Below the pieces are notes generated by a model, which was given only the letters and a program-made list of their open reading frames with translations, was not told where the DNA came from and ran no database searches. From Oscillospiraceae bacterium (GTDB taxonomy: Bacteria > Bacillota > Clostridia > Oscillospirales > Acutalibacteraceae), in the NCBI GenBank assembly GCA_902795765.1, contig CADBMQ010000170.1, positions 1-5,606 on the forward strand: DNA of 5,606 nucleotides. The letters run 5' to 3'. Positions 1-5,606 of the stretch are shown in pieces. Position 1 is the first letter of the stretch, and every line of letters begins with the position of its first letter. The position numbers and the translations under genes are program-made.

Positions 1-204
1 CGGTTGGGTGGCGAAAACTGCATATCACTCGGAACAGATTTTGACGGTGGACAGATGCCAAAAGGACTTGAAACGGTGTCTGAAATGCCAAAATTGTATA
101 ATATTATAACAGAATACTTCGGTAAAAGCCTTGCAGATAAAATTTTTTATGAAAATGCAAAGAATTTTTTTGACAAATCAAGAATTTTGTTATACAATAA
201 ATAA
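1..204 (+). CDS. Peptidase M19 (membrane dipeptidase family), C-terminal fragment
   Basis: This is the 3' end of a gene whose start lies left of the window; the frame is open from base 1 and stops at TAA 202-204, leaving 67 residues. The fragment carries the pattern LGTDFDG (fragment residues 10-16) followed by PKGLE (20-24) and, near the end, ENAKNFF (51-57). These match the C-terminal part of the renal/membrane dipeptidase family, where an SDFDG-like motif supplies a conserved Asp near the binuclear zinc site, followed by 'P.GLED' and 'xN..R(V/F)'. Family members are zinc enzymes that hydrolyse dipeptides. The metal-binding His and Glu residues would be upstream and cannot be checked, so activity and any signal peptide are unknown. 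A TTG at base 4 is in frame but is not a real start, since the coding pattern continues to the left edge. The thrC promoter overlaps its last codons. Confidence 0.85.
   Translation, partial: RLGGENCISLGTDFDGGQMPKGLETVSEMPKLYNIITEYFGKSLADKIFYENAKNFFDKSRILLYNK
170..198 (+). promoter_or_regulatory. Housekeeping sigma (sigma-A type) promoter for thrC
   Basis: A perfect -35 box TTGACA lies at 170-175. It is followed by a 17-bp spacer and a -10 box TACAAT at 193-198, five of six matches to TATAAT. AT-rich sequence with A and T runs precedes the -35 box and could act as an UP element. Transcription would begin near 205, right after the dipeptidase stop codon, giving a leader of about 26 nt that just contains the thrC ribosome binding site. 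Boxes and spacing are seen directly; activity is inferred. The leader is too short for a T-box or riboswitch, so threonine-dependent control, if any, would have to act at initiation or from an upstream promoter. Confidence 0.72.
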
Positions 205-216
205 AATGGTTGTATG

Positions 217-222
217 AAAGGA
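217..222 (+). promoter_or_regulatory. Ribosome binding site deciding the thrC start
   Basis: AAAGGA at 217-222 lies 8 nt before ATG 231. This favours ATG 231 over the in-frame TTG at 210, which has no Shine-Dalgarno sequence, overlies this site, and would be only about 5 nt from the predicted transcription start. The same AAAGGA pattern precedes tig and clpP. Confidence 0.8.
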
Positions 223-230
223 AAGTTAAT

Positions 231-1718
231 ATGAAGTTTACAAGTACAAGAGCAAATAAACAAATCGAGTCGGCTAATGCTATAACTCGTGGTATCTCGG
301 AAGAAGGTGGACTTTTCGTCCCTGTTGAGTTTCCGCAGCTTGGCGCAGATACACTTGATAAAATGGTTGATATGAACTATAAAGAGCGTGCTTTTGAAGT
401 TCTCCGTCTTTATCTTACCGATTTTACCGACGAGGAAATCAAAAACTGCGTAGAAGGTGCGTACGAAGGCAAGTTTGACAATAACATTCCTGCACCGCTT
501 TCATTCCTTAATGATAATGCAAGCGTGCTTGAGCTTTGGCACGGTCCAACTTGTGCTTTTAAAGATATGGCGCTTCAACTTTTGCCGTATTTGCTCACAA
601 CCTCTGCAAAGAAAGTTGCAGACGGTAAAACAATGGTAATCCTTGTTGCTACATCAGGTGATACAGGTAAGGCAGCACTTGACGGCTTTGCAGATGTAGA
701 GAACACTAAAATTATGGTATTTTATCCTGTTGACGGTGTAAGCCCGATGCAGAAATTGCAGATGACAACACAAACAGGTAACAACGTTGCAGTTTGTGCA
801 ATCAAAGGTAACTTTGATGATGCTCAAACAGGCGTTAAGCAGATTTTCACAAACGATGAAATCCGCAACTTGCTTGCAGAGAACAATATGGAATTTTCGT
901 CTGCAAACTCAATCAACTTCGGTAGACTCGTTCCGCAGATTGTATACTATGTATCTTCATATTGCGACCTTATTAAAAATGGCAAAATCAAAGCAGGCGA
1001 GCAGTTCAACGTTGTAGTTCCGACAGGAAACTTTGGTAATATTCTCGCAGCATACTATGCAAAACAGATGGGTATTCCGATTGGAAAATTCATCTGCGCA
1101 TCAAATAAAAACAACATTCTCACAGATTTTATTAACACAGGCGTTTACGATCGTAATCGTGATTTCTATACAACATCATCACCGTCAATGGATATTCTCA
1201 TTTCGTCCAACCTTGAAAGACTTCTTTTCGAACTTCTCGGCAAAGATGAAGCAAAGGTTAGCGACCTTATGAGCAAACTTTCAAAAGACGGCAAATATGA
1301 AATTGATGCAGACACTCTCGCAAAACTCAAAGCAGAGTTTGTTGGTGGTTGTTGTGATGACGAGCAGACCGCTGAAACAATCAAATGGTTGTTCGACGAG
1401 TATAACTACCTTTGCGATACACATACTGCCGTAGCAGTTAAGGTATATAAAGATTATGTTGAGAAAACAGGTGATAAGACTCAAACTGTTATCGTTTCAA
1501 CAGCATCTCCGTACAAGTTCTCAAAGAGCGTTCTTTGTGCAGTAGATAACGAAGACGATACAGAAACAGAGTTTGATATGACTGAAAAACTCTCAAAAGT
1601 TACAAAAACTCCGATTCCAGCACCGCTTGCAGGGCTTAAAGATCGTGAAGTATTGCATAAGAGTGTTCGTGAAAAGGGCCAGATGACCGACTTCATCAAA
1701 GAAAATCTCGGACTTTAA
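231..1718 (+). CDS. thrC: Threonine synthase (long, Thr_synth_N-containing form)
   Basis: A PLP-dependent cytosolic enzyme that converts O-phosphohomoserine and water to threonine and phosphate, the last step of threonine biosynthesis. The product is 495 aa from ATG 231. Residues about 1-85 form the N-terminal domain typical of the long E. coli/yeast type, including the TSTRANKQIESANAI opening. The PLP lysine is Lys111 in HGPTCAFKD (104-112). Other family motifs are TSGDTG (141-146), the phosphate-binding-type NSINFGR (226-232), PTGNFGN (264-270), SPSMDI (317-322) and CDTHTA (395-400), which corresponds to the usual DPHTA. The length is normal for the long form and there is no frameshift. It begins 26 bp after the dipeptidase gene and is followed after 26 bp by a phosphoesterase gene without an intervening terminator, so those two are probably cotranscribed. 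Neither thrB nor hom is visible in the window. Confidence 0.97.
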   Translation: MKFTSTRANKQIESANAITRGISEEGGLFVPVEFPQLGADTLDKMVDMNYKERAFEVLRLYLTDFTDEEIKNCVEGAYEGKFDNNIPAPLSFLNDNASVLELWHGPTCAFKDMALQLLPYLLTTSAKKVADGKTMVILVATSGDTGKAALDGFADVENTKIMVFYPVDGVSPMQKLQMTTQTGNNVAVCAIKGNFDDAQTGVKQIFTNDEIRNLLAENNMEFSSANSINFGRLVPQIVYYVSSYCDLIKNGKIKAGEQFNVVVPTGNFGNILAAYYAKQMGIPIGKFICASNKNNILTDFINTGVYDRNRDFYTTSSPSMDILISSNLERLLFELLGKDEAKVSDLMSKLSKDGKYEIDADTLAKLKAEFVGGCCDDEQTAETIKWLFDEYNYLCDTHTAVAVKVYKDYVEKTGDKTQTVIVSTASPYKFSKSVLCAVDNEDDTETEFDMTEKLSKVTKTPIPAPLAGLKDREVLHKSVREKGQMTDFIKENLGL

Positions 1719-1744
1719 ATTTTATAGAAAGGGGTGGGGACGAT

Positions 1745-2431
1745 ATGGCACTTTACACAATATCAGACCTGCACCTTTCTCTCAGCTCCGACAAACCTAT
1801 GGATATTTTTCGTGGGTGGGAAGGATACGTTTATAAATTAAAATCAAATTGGCTTAAAACAATAACTGCCGACGATACAGTTGTAATTCCAGGAGATATT
1901 TCCTGGGAAATGCGTATAAAAGATACGTTTGCCGATTTCAAATTCATAAATGACCTACCGGGCCGTAAAATTTTGATGAAAGGCAACCATGATTTGTGGT
2001 GGGACTCGGTCACAAAAATGAACCGCTTCTTTGATGAGCAGGGATTTGAGTTTGAAATACTACATAATAACAGTATTTCGTATGGTGACTATGCATTAGC
2101 GGGAAGTCGAGGCTGGTATTTCGACGATACTTCGGCTGATACGCAGAAAATTCTTTTGAGAGAAGCCGCAAGAGTTGAGCGATCAATAATTGATGCCGAG
2201 CAGATGGGCAAAGAAGTGATTTTGTTCCTTCATTATCCACCTGCCACACTTGACGGCGATTGCGAACCGATAATGCGTGTTATTAAAGAACATAACATAA
2301 AAAAGTGCTACTACGGACATATTCATCACGCAGGTTGTGCGAAAGCGATAAACGGCGAGTATAAAGGCGTTTATTTAAGATGTGTCAGTTGCGATGTTCT
2401 GGGGTTTTCACCTTTGAAAATAGCAGAATGA
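1745..2431 (+). CDS. Calcineurin-like metallophosphoesterase, substrate unknown
   Basis: A 228-aa cytosolic protein without a signal peptide or membrane segment. It carries the complete metallophosphoesterase signature in order: D8-L-H10 near the N-terminus, GD at 50-51, GNHD at 80-83, His163 in LHYPP, and GHIH at 191-194. Together these form the usual binuclear metal centre. It resembles the bacterial 'predicted phosphohydrolase' group related to COG1768; the substrate (nucleotide, phosphoprotein or other phosphoester) cannot be read from the sequence. The start ATG 1745 is supported by AAAGGGGTG (1728-1736) about 8 nt upstream and by the family-typical N-terminus MALYTISDLH. It lies 26 bp behind thrC with no terminator between them, suggesting one transcript, but a functional link to threonine synthesis is not established. 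Its stop codon is only 5 nt upstream of an inverted repeat that borders the tig promoter. Confidence 0.9.
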   Translation: MALYTISDLHLSLSSDKPMDIFRGWEGYVYKLKSNWLKTITADDTVVIPGDISWEMRIKDTFADFKFINDLPGRKILMKGNHDLWWDSVTKMNRFFDEQGFEFEILHNNSISYGDYALAGSRGWYFDDTSADTQKILLREAARVERSIIDAEQMGKEVILFLHYPPATLDGDCEPIMRVIKEHNIKKCYYGHIHHAGCAKAINGEYKGVYLRCVSCDVLGFSPLKIAE

Positions 2432-2436
2432 AAAAT

Positions 2437-2466
2437 TTTTCAAAAAATAGTAGCATTTTTTGAAAA
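2437..2466. repeat. Perfect 12-bp inverted repeat upstream of and overlapping the tig promoter
   Basis: The left arm TTTTCAAAAAAT (2437-2448) and right arm ATTTTTTGAAAA (2455-2466) are exact reverse complements, separated by the 6-nt loop AGTAGC. It begins 5 nt after the phosphoesterase stop codon. Each arm has only one G/C pair, so as RNA the stem would be weak and there is no long U tract after it. It may be a poor terminator for the thrC operon, a protein-binding dyad covering the -35 region of the tig promoter, or an accident of AT-rich sequence. The symmetry is seen directly; the function is open. Confidence 0.6.
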
Positions 2467-2479
2467 TTTGTGTTATAAT
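2451..2479 (+). promoter_or_regulatory. Extended -10 promoter for tig (and probably clpP-clpX)
   Basis: A perfect -10 box TATAAT at 2474-2479 is preceded by TG at 2471-2472, giving the extended motif TGTTATAAT. The -35 position for a 17-bp spacer is TAGCAT (2451-2456), a weak match, and TTGAAA at 2460-2465 is too close to serve. Recognition would therefore depend on the extended -10. Transcription should start near 2486, leaving a leader of about 58 nt before tig. No CIRCE element (TTAGCACTC-N9-GAGTGCTAA) or CtsR heptad repeat (GGTCAAA type) is visible here, so the common Firmicutes heat-shock operators seem absent. Confidence 0.7.
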
Positions 2480-2505
2480 ATTACCCGTTGCGAAAATTGT
2501 ATATA

Positions 2506-2523
2506 AAAAGCCTTGTGGCTTTT
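2506..2523 (+). promoter_or_regulatory. Small GC-cored hairpin in the tig leader
   Basis: AAAAGCC (2506-2512) and GGCTTTT (2517-2523) pair perfectly as a 7-bp stem closed by the tetraloop TTGT. It lies about 20 nt after the predicted transcription start and 4 nt before the Shine-Dalgarno GAAAGGA (2528-2534). The right arm ends in four T's, so it resembles a minimal intrinsic terminator. It could terminate read-through from the thrC operon, attenuate tig, or stabilise the 5' end. The structure is seen; the role is inferred. Confidence 0.45.
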
Positions 2524-2543
2524 AGATGAAAGGAATGTAAACA

Positions 2544-3854
2544 ATGAGTTTAAAATCATTCAATAAAATCGAGGAAAACAAATTTGAACTTGAAATTTCA
2601 ATCGACGCTGAAACTTTTGAGAAAGCAGTAACAAACGCTTTCCGTAAGAACAGCAAAAAGTTGAATGTTCCGGGTTTCAGAAAGGGTAAAGCACCTCGTG
2701 GCATCGTTGAGAAAATGTATGGCGAAGGCGTATTTTATGATGAAGCACTCAACGATATTTATCCTGACGAGTTGGATGCAGCTCAAAAAGAAGCAAACAT
2801 TGAAATCGTAGATTTCAAAAATATTGATTTCGATCTTAAATCAATCGGCAAAGAGGGTGTAGAGTTTACTGTTAAAGTAATCGTTAAACCTGAGGCTGAG
2901 GTTAAGGATTATAAGGGCATCAAGGCTGAGAAAACAGAAGTGACTGTTACAGCAGAAGAAATGGATGAAGATGTTGAGCGTCAAAGAGAACGTGTTTCGA
3001 CAATGGAAAGTGTTACAGATCGTGCCGCAGCAATGGACGATATCGTTACTTTCGACTTTGACGGCTATGTTGATGGCAAGCAGTTCGAAGGTGGTAAAGC
3101 TGAAAGCTACACCTTGAAACTTGGTTCAAATCAGTTCATTCCCGGTTTTGAAGAGCAGATGGTTGGCAAGAACATCGACGAAGAGTTTGATGTTAATGTA
3201 ACTTTCCCTGAAGATTACCATGCTGAAGAACTCAAAGGTAAGGAAGCAACATTCAAGTGCCTTATCCACGAGATTAAGCAGAGAGTTATGCCTGAACTCG
3301 ATGATGAGTTTGTAAAGGATGTTAGTGAATTTGATACTCTTGATGAGTTTAAAGCAGACATCGAAAAGAAGATTAAAGAGCGTAAAGAAAAGGCTGCTGA
3401 TAATGAGGTAGAAAACAAAATCCTCGATACAGTAATCGAAAATACAGAAGTAACAATCCCTGAGGCTATGATTGAGCAGAAGGTTGAAGAAAACATTCGT
3501 GATTTCGCTTACACCCTTCAAATGCAGGGACTCGGACTTGAACAGTATATGCAGTACACCGGTATGACTGTTGATGCTCTTAAAGAAAACTACAAAGAGC
3601 AGTCCGAAAAACAAGTTAAACTCCGTTTGGCTCTTGAAAAGATTGCAGTTCTCGAAAGTCTCGAACCTACTGATGAGGATAAAGAAGAGCAGTACAAAGA
3701 GTATGCAGAAATGTACGGAATGGATGTTGACAAGGTTAAGAAAGCAATTCCGGAAGAAGAACTCGTTAAAGACTTGCGTGTTAAGAAAGCAAGTGAGTTT
3801 GTAAAGGAAAATGCAACTATCACAACAGTTGCTGCTGCAAAAGACGCTGAATAA
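2544..3854 (+). CDS. tig: Trigger factor, ribosome-associated chaperone and prolyl isomerase
   Basis: Trigger factor docks at the ribosome exit tunnel and shields nascent chains. The 436-aa product has the normal family length and three-part layout. The N-terminal ribosome-binding domain (about 1-145) contains the signature GFRKGKAPR (44-52), the loop that contacts ribosomal protein L23. The FKBP-like peptidyl-prolyl isomerase domain spans about 150-246, with VTFDFDGYVDG (168-178) and IPGFEEQMVGK (199-209). The C-terminal helical substrate-cradling region runs from about 250 to 425 and is rich in Glu and Lys, ending in a short alanine-rich tail. ATG 2544 has GAAAGGA (2528-2534) 9 nt upstream. 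It heads the tig-clpP-clpX cluster, a conserved arrangement in many bacteria that links co-translational folding with degradation. No truncation or odd composition is seen beyond the acidic character usual in the family. Confidence 0.97.
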   Translation: MSLKSFNKIEENKFELEISIDAETFEKAVTNAFRKNSKKLNVPGFRKGKAPRGIVEKMYGEGVFYDEALNDIYPDELDAAQKEANIEIVDFKNIDFDLKSIGKEGVEFTVKVIVKPEAEVKDYKGIKAEKTEVTVTAEEMDEDVERQRERVSTMESVTDRAAAMDDIVTFDFDGYVDGKQFEGGKAESYTLKLGSNQFIPGFEEQMVGKNIDEEFDVNVTFPEDYHAEELKGKEATFKCLIHEIKQRVMPELDDEFVKDVSEFDTLDEFKADIEKKIKERKEKAADNEVENKILDTVIENTEVTIPEAMIEQKVEENIRDFAYTLQMQGLGLEQYMQYTGMTVDALKENYKEQSEKQVKLRLALEKIAVLESLEPTDEDKEEQYKEYAEMYGMDVDKVKKAIPEEELVKDLRVKKASEFVKENATITTVAAAKDAE

Positions 3855-3871
3855 TTAAGAATTTTAAGTTT

Positions 3872-3908
3872 AAAACAGTTTTGGTGTGCACATACTAAAA
3901 CTGTTTTT
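3872..3908 (+). terminator. Intrinsic terminator or attenuator between tig and clpP
   Basis: The left arm 3872-3885 (AAAACAGTTTTGGT) and right arm 3894-3907 (ACTAAAACTGTTTT) form a 14-bp stem containing one G-T pair. The loop is 8 nt and a run of five T's (3904-3908) closes the right side. It begins 17 nt after the tig stop and ends 28 nt before the clpP start. The stem is AT-rich and the T run is partly paired, so termination may be incomplete. No convincing promoter lies between it and clpP, which suggests that clpP-clpX depends on read-through or on a promoter inside tig. Confidence 0.65.
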
Positions 3909-3921
3909 AACTCTATTTAAG

Positions 3922-3927
3922 AAAGGA
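3922..3927 (+). promoter_or_regulatory. Ribosome binding site deciding the clpP start
   Basis: AAAGGA at 3922-3927 is 9 nt upstream of ATG 3937. This supports that start over the in-frame GTG at 3886, which lies in the loop of the terminator hairpin and would add 17 residues unlike any normal ClpP N-terminus. Confidence 0.8.
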
Positions 3928-3936
3928 AAGATTTTT

Positions 3937-4518
3937 ATGGCATTAGTACCTTATGTAATAGAACAAACAAGCCGTGGCGAACGTTCGTATGATATTTATT
4001 CTCGTTTGCTCAACGATAGAATTATCGTTTTGTCTGACGAAGTAAATGACGCAACTGCAAGCCTTGTAATTGCACAGTTGCTTTACCTCGAAGGTCAGGA
4101 TTCAACAAAAGACATCAGCCTTTACATCAATAGCCCGGGTGGATCTGTAACAGCAGGTCTTGCAATCTATGATACAATGCAGTACATCAAATGCGATGTT
4201 TCAACCATTTGTATGGGTATGGCAGCATCAATGGGTGCATTTTTGTTGTCAAGTGGTGCAAAGGGTAAGCGTTACGCATTGCCGAACTCTGAAATTATGA
4301 TACATCAACCGCTTGGTGGAACAAGAGGTCAGGCAACTGAAATTCTTATCCACGCAGAGCATATCAAACGCACAAGAGAGCGTCTTAATAAAATTCTCGC
4401 AGAAAATAGCGGTCAATCGCTCGAAACAATAGAAAGAGATACCGAGCGTGATAATTTCCTTACTGCACAACAGGCTGCAGAATATGGTCTTATCGACAAG
4501 GTAATGGAAAGACGCTAA
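3937..4518 (+). CDS. clpP: ATP-dependent Clp protease proteolytic subunit ClpP
   Basis: ClpP forms a cytosolic tetradecameric serine peptidase barrel that degrades proteins delivered by AAA+ unfoldases such as ClpX. The product is 193 aa from ATG 3937 and starts [10 protein letters not shown], equivalent to the mature-type N-terminus of Bacillus ClpP, so no propeptide is expected. The catalytic triad is complete: Ser98 in GMAASMGA (94-101), His123 in MIHQPLGG (121-128) and Asp172 in ERDTERDNF (166-174), the same numbering as B. subtilis ClpP. The oxyanion-loop motif SPGGSV (66-71) and the C-terminal AAEYGLID (180-187) are also present. It sits between tig and clpX, 23 bp before clpX, and is most likely cotranscribed with it. 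There is a putative terminator upstream, so its expression relative to tig may be set by read-through. Confidence 0.98.
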   Translation: MALVPYVIEQTSRGERSYDIYSRLLNDRIIVLSDEVNDATASLVIAQLLYLEGQDSTKDISLYINSPGGSVTAGLAIYDTMQYIKCDVSTICMGMAASMGAFLLSSGAKGKRYALPNSEIMIHQPLGGTRGQATEILIHAEHIKRTRERLNKILAENSGQSLETIERDTERDNFLTAQQAAEYGLIDKVMERR

Positions 4519-4541
4519 CTCGCAAGGAGGCAGTTATATAA

Positions 4542-5606
4542 ATGTCGAGCAACGAGCATAACAACGTATGTTGTTCATTTTGCGGTAAGTCCGACGAAGA
4601 AGCTAATCGTATGATAGCAGCTCCGAATGGACTGTATATATGCGATGAATGTGTTTCGCTCTGTTGTGAAGTTATGGGCTTGAATGTGAATTTGCTTAAT
4701 AACTCCGCAAAAAGGGAAGATATCGAAGCACAAATTGTCAACGGACTTAATAAAACACCGCATCAACTCAAAGAGTACCTTGACGAATATGTCATTGGTC
4801 AGGATATTGCTAAAAAAACTTTGTGTGTAGCGGTTTATAATCACTATAAACGAATTTTCAATATGTCATCATCAAACGATGTTGAACTCGGAAAATCGAA
4901 TATTCTTCTTTTAGGACCGACAGGTGTCGGTAAAACATTGCTTGCTCAAAGTCTTGCAAAGGCACTTGATGTTCCATTTGCAATAACAGACGCAACAACA
5001 CTCACAGAAGCAGGTTATGTTGGCGAAGATGTCGAGAATATTCTTCTTCGTCTTATTCAAAATGCAGATTTTGATGTTGAACGTGCTGAAAGAGGAATTA
5101 TTTATATTGACGAGATTGATAAAATCGCTCGAAAATCCGAGAATACATCTATAACTCGTGATGTTAGTGGCGAAGGTGTTCAACAAGCACTTTTGAAGAT
5201 TATCGAGGGAACTGTTGCCAATGTTCCACCGCAAGGTGGCAGAAAGCATCCGCAGCAGGAATTGATTCAAATTGACACATCGAATATTCTCTTTATCTGT
5301 GGTGGTGCGTTTGCCGGAATAGATAAAATTATATCGAAACGTGTCAATAAAAATGCTGCACTTGGCTTTGGTTCGGAACTCAAATACGAAAAAGAGAAAG
5401 AAGACGAACTTTTGCATCAGGTCACAAGTCAAGACTTGGTCAAATTCGGCTTAATTCCCGAACTCATCGGCAGATTACCTGTCATAACTTCACTCGATGA
5501 TTTGTGCGAAGACGATTTAGTTAGAATAATGACTGAACCTAAAAATGCCATTGTAAAACAGTACGAAAGACTGTTTGATATGGATGGGGTTAAGTTGCGT
5601 TTCAAA
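4542..5606 (+). CDS. clpX: ATP-dependent Clp protease ATP-binding subunit ClpX, 3'-truncated by window edge
   Basis: ClpX is the hexameric AAA+ unfoldase that recognises substrates and threads them into ClpP. The frame is open from ATG 4542 to the last base (355 codons, no stop); the family is usually about 410-430 aa, so roughly the last 60-75 residues, including the sensor-2 region, lie outside. The N-terminal zinc-binding domain has Cys11-x2-Cys14 and Cys34-x2-Cys37. The AAA+ core follows: Walker A GPTGVGKT (125-132), pore loop GYVG (158-161), Walker B IIYIDEID (186-193, with Asp190 and Glu191), RKH loop GGRKHPQQE (232-240), the ClpP-docking tripeptide LGF (274-276), and the probable arginine finger Arg311 in IGRLPV. 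The Shine-Dalgarno AAGGAGG (4524-4530) is strong but 11 nt from the ATG, slightly long. It follows clpP by 23 bp with no terminator or promoter, as expected for one transcript. Confidence 0.98.
   Translation, partial: MSSNEHNNVCCSFCGKSDEEANRMIAAPNGLYICDECVSLCCEVMGLNVNLLNNSAKREDIEAQIVNGLNKTPHQLKEYLDEYVIGQDIAKKTLCVAVYNHYKRIFNMSSSNDVELGKSNILLLGPTGVGKTLLAQSLAKALDVPFAITDATTLTEAGYVGEDVENILLRLIQNADFDVERAERGIIYIDEIDKIARKSENTSITRDVSGEGVQQALLKIIEGTVANVPPQGGRKHPQQELIQIDTSNILFICGGAFAGIDKIISKRVNKNAALGFGSELKYEKEKEDELLHQVTSQDLVKFGLIPELIGRLPVITSLDDLCEDDLVRIMTEPKNAIVKQYERLFDMDGVKLRFK

Noticed and set aside
210..230. Upstream in-frame TTG start for thrC adding seven residues
   Set aside because: There is no Shine-Dalgarno before it, and it overlies the ribosome binding site of ATG 231 and nearly coincides with the predicted transcription start.
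1719..1744. Possible terminator or promoter between thrC and the phosphoesterase
   Set aside because: The 26-bp gap contains only a G-rich Shine-Dalgarno region; there is no hairpin with a T run and no room for a promoter.
2491..2507. Second promoter-like block (GAAAATTGTATATAAA) resembling the sequence around the tig -10 box
   Set aside because: No acceptable -35 box is found at 16-18 bp, and a start from it would fall within the leader hairpin. The resemblance to 2462-2479 is imperfect and expected in AT-rich sequence.
3126..3614. 162-codon open frame on the minus strand inside tig
   Set aside because: It is antisense to the trigger factor isomerase and C-terminal domains; the Phe/Leu-rich translation mimics membrane segments only because it mirrors Glu/Lys-rich codons (GAA, AAA) on the other strand.
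3886..3936. Upstream in-frame GTG start giving ClpP a 17-residue N-terminal extension
   Set aside because: The GTG lies in the loop of the tig terminator hairpin without a ribosome binding site, whereas ATG 3937 has a well-spaced AAAGGA and gives the standard ClpP N-terminus. The extension should not be read as a propeptide.
4911..5432. 173-codon open frame on the minus strand inside clpX
   Set aside because: It is fully antisense to a strongly conserved AAA+ core, its translation is Cys/Phe/Asn-rich with no recognisable domain, and it looks like the complement of normal + strand codon use.
1..5606. Search for a mobile element, CRISPR array, toxin-antitoxin pair, tRNA or other undescribed system
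   Set aside because: No spaced direct repeats, transposase or integrase motifs, tRNA-like folds or small paired genes were seen. All substantial coding frames belong to conserved families.

Overview
The window looks like ordinary core chromosome from a low-GC Gram-positive bacterium of the class Clostridia, most likely an Oscillospirales/Ruminococcus-like gut anaerobe. This placement is inference. It rests on the AT-rich third codon positions, the AAAGGA-type ribosome binding sites, the TATAAT-type promoters, a Bacillus-numbered ClpP without a propeptide, and a long-form threonine synthase. All genes are on the + strand, densely packed, with no mobile element, CRISPR array, tRNA or rRNA.

Layout: (1) the last 67 codons of a peptidase M19 (membrane/renal dipeptidase family) gene, 1-204; (2) thrC, threonine synthase, 231-1718, with a near-consensus promoter embedded in the end of the dipeptidase gene; (3) a calcineurin-like metallophosphoesterase, 1745-2431, 26 bp behind thrC and probably cotranscribed with it; (4) a 112-bp intergenic region with a perfect AT-rich 12-bp inverted repeat, an extended -10 promoter and a small leader hairpin; (5) tig, trigger factor, 2544-3854; (6) an 82-bp gap with an intrinsic-terminator-like hairpin; (7) clpP, 3937-4518; (8) clpX, starting at 4542 and running off the right edge after 355 codons.

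The right half is the well-known protein quality-control cluster. Trigger factor meets nascent chains at the ribosome exit tunnel, and ClpX unfolds substrates and feeds them to the ClpP peptidase. All key residues of ClpP (Ser98, His123, Asp172) and the visible ClpX motifs (zinc finger, Walker A and B, GYVG pore loop, LGF ClpP-docking loop) are intact. The left half is metabolic: threonine biosynthesis plus a phosphohydrolase of unknown substrate. No gene-free stretch exceeds 300 bases.

I found no previously undescribed system. The points worth a second look are regulatory: the promoter inside the dipeptidase gene, the dyad at the tig promoter, the tig leader hairpin, and the putative attenuator between tig and clpP.
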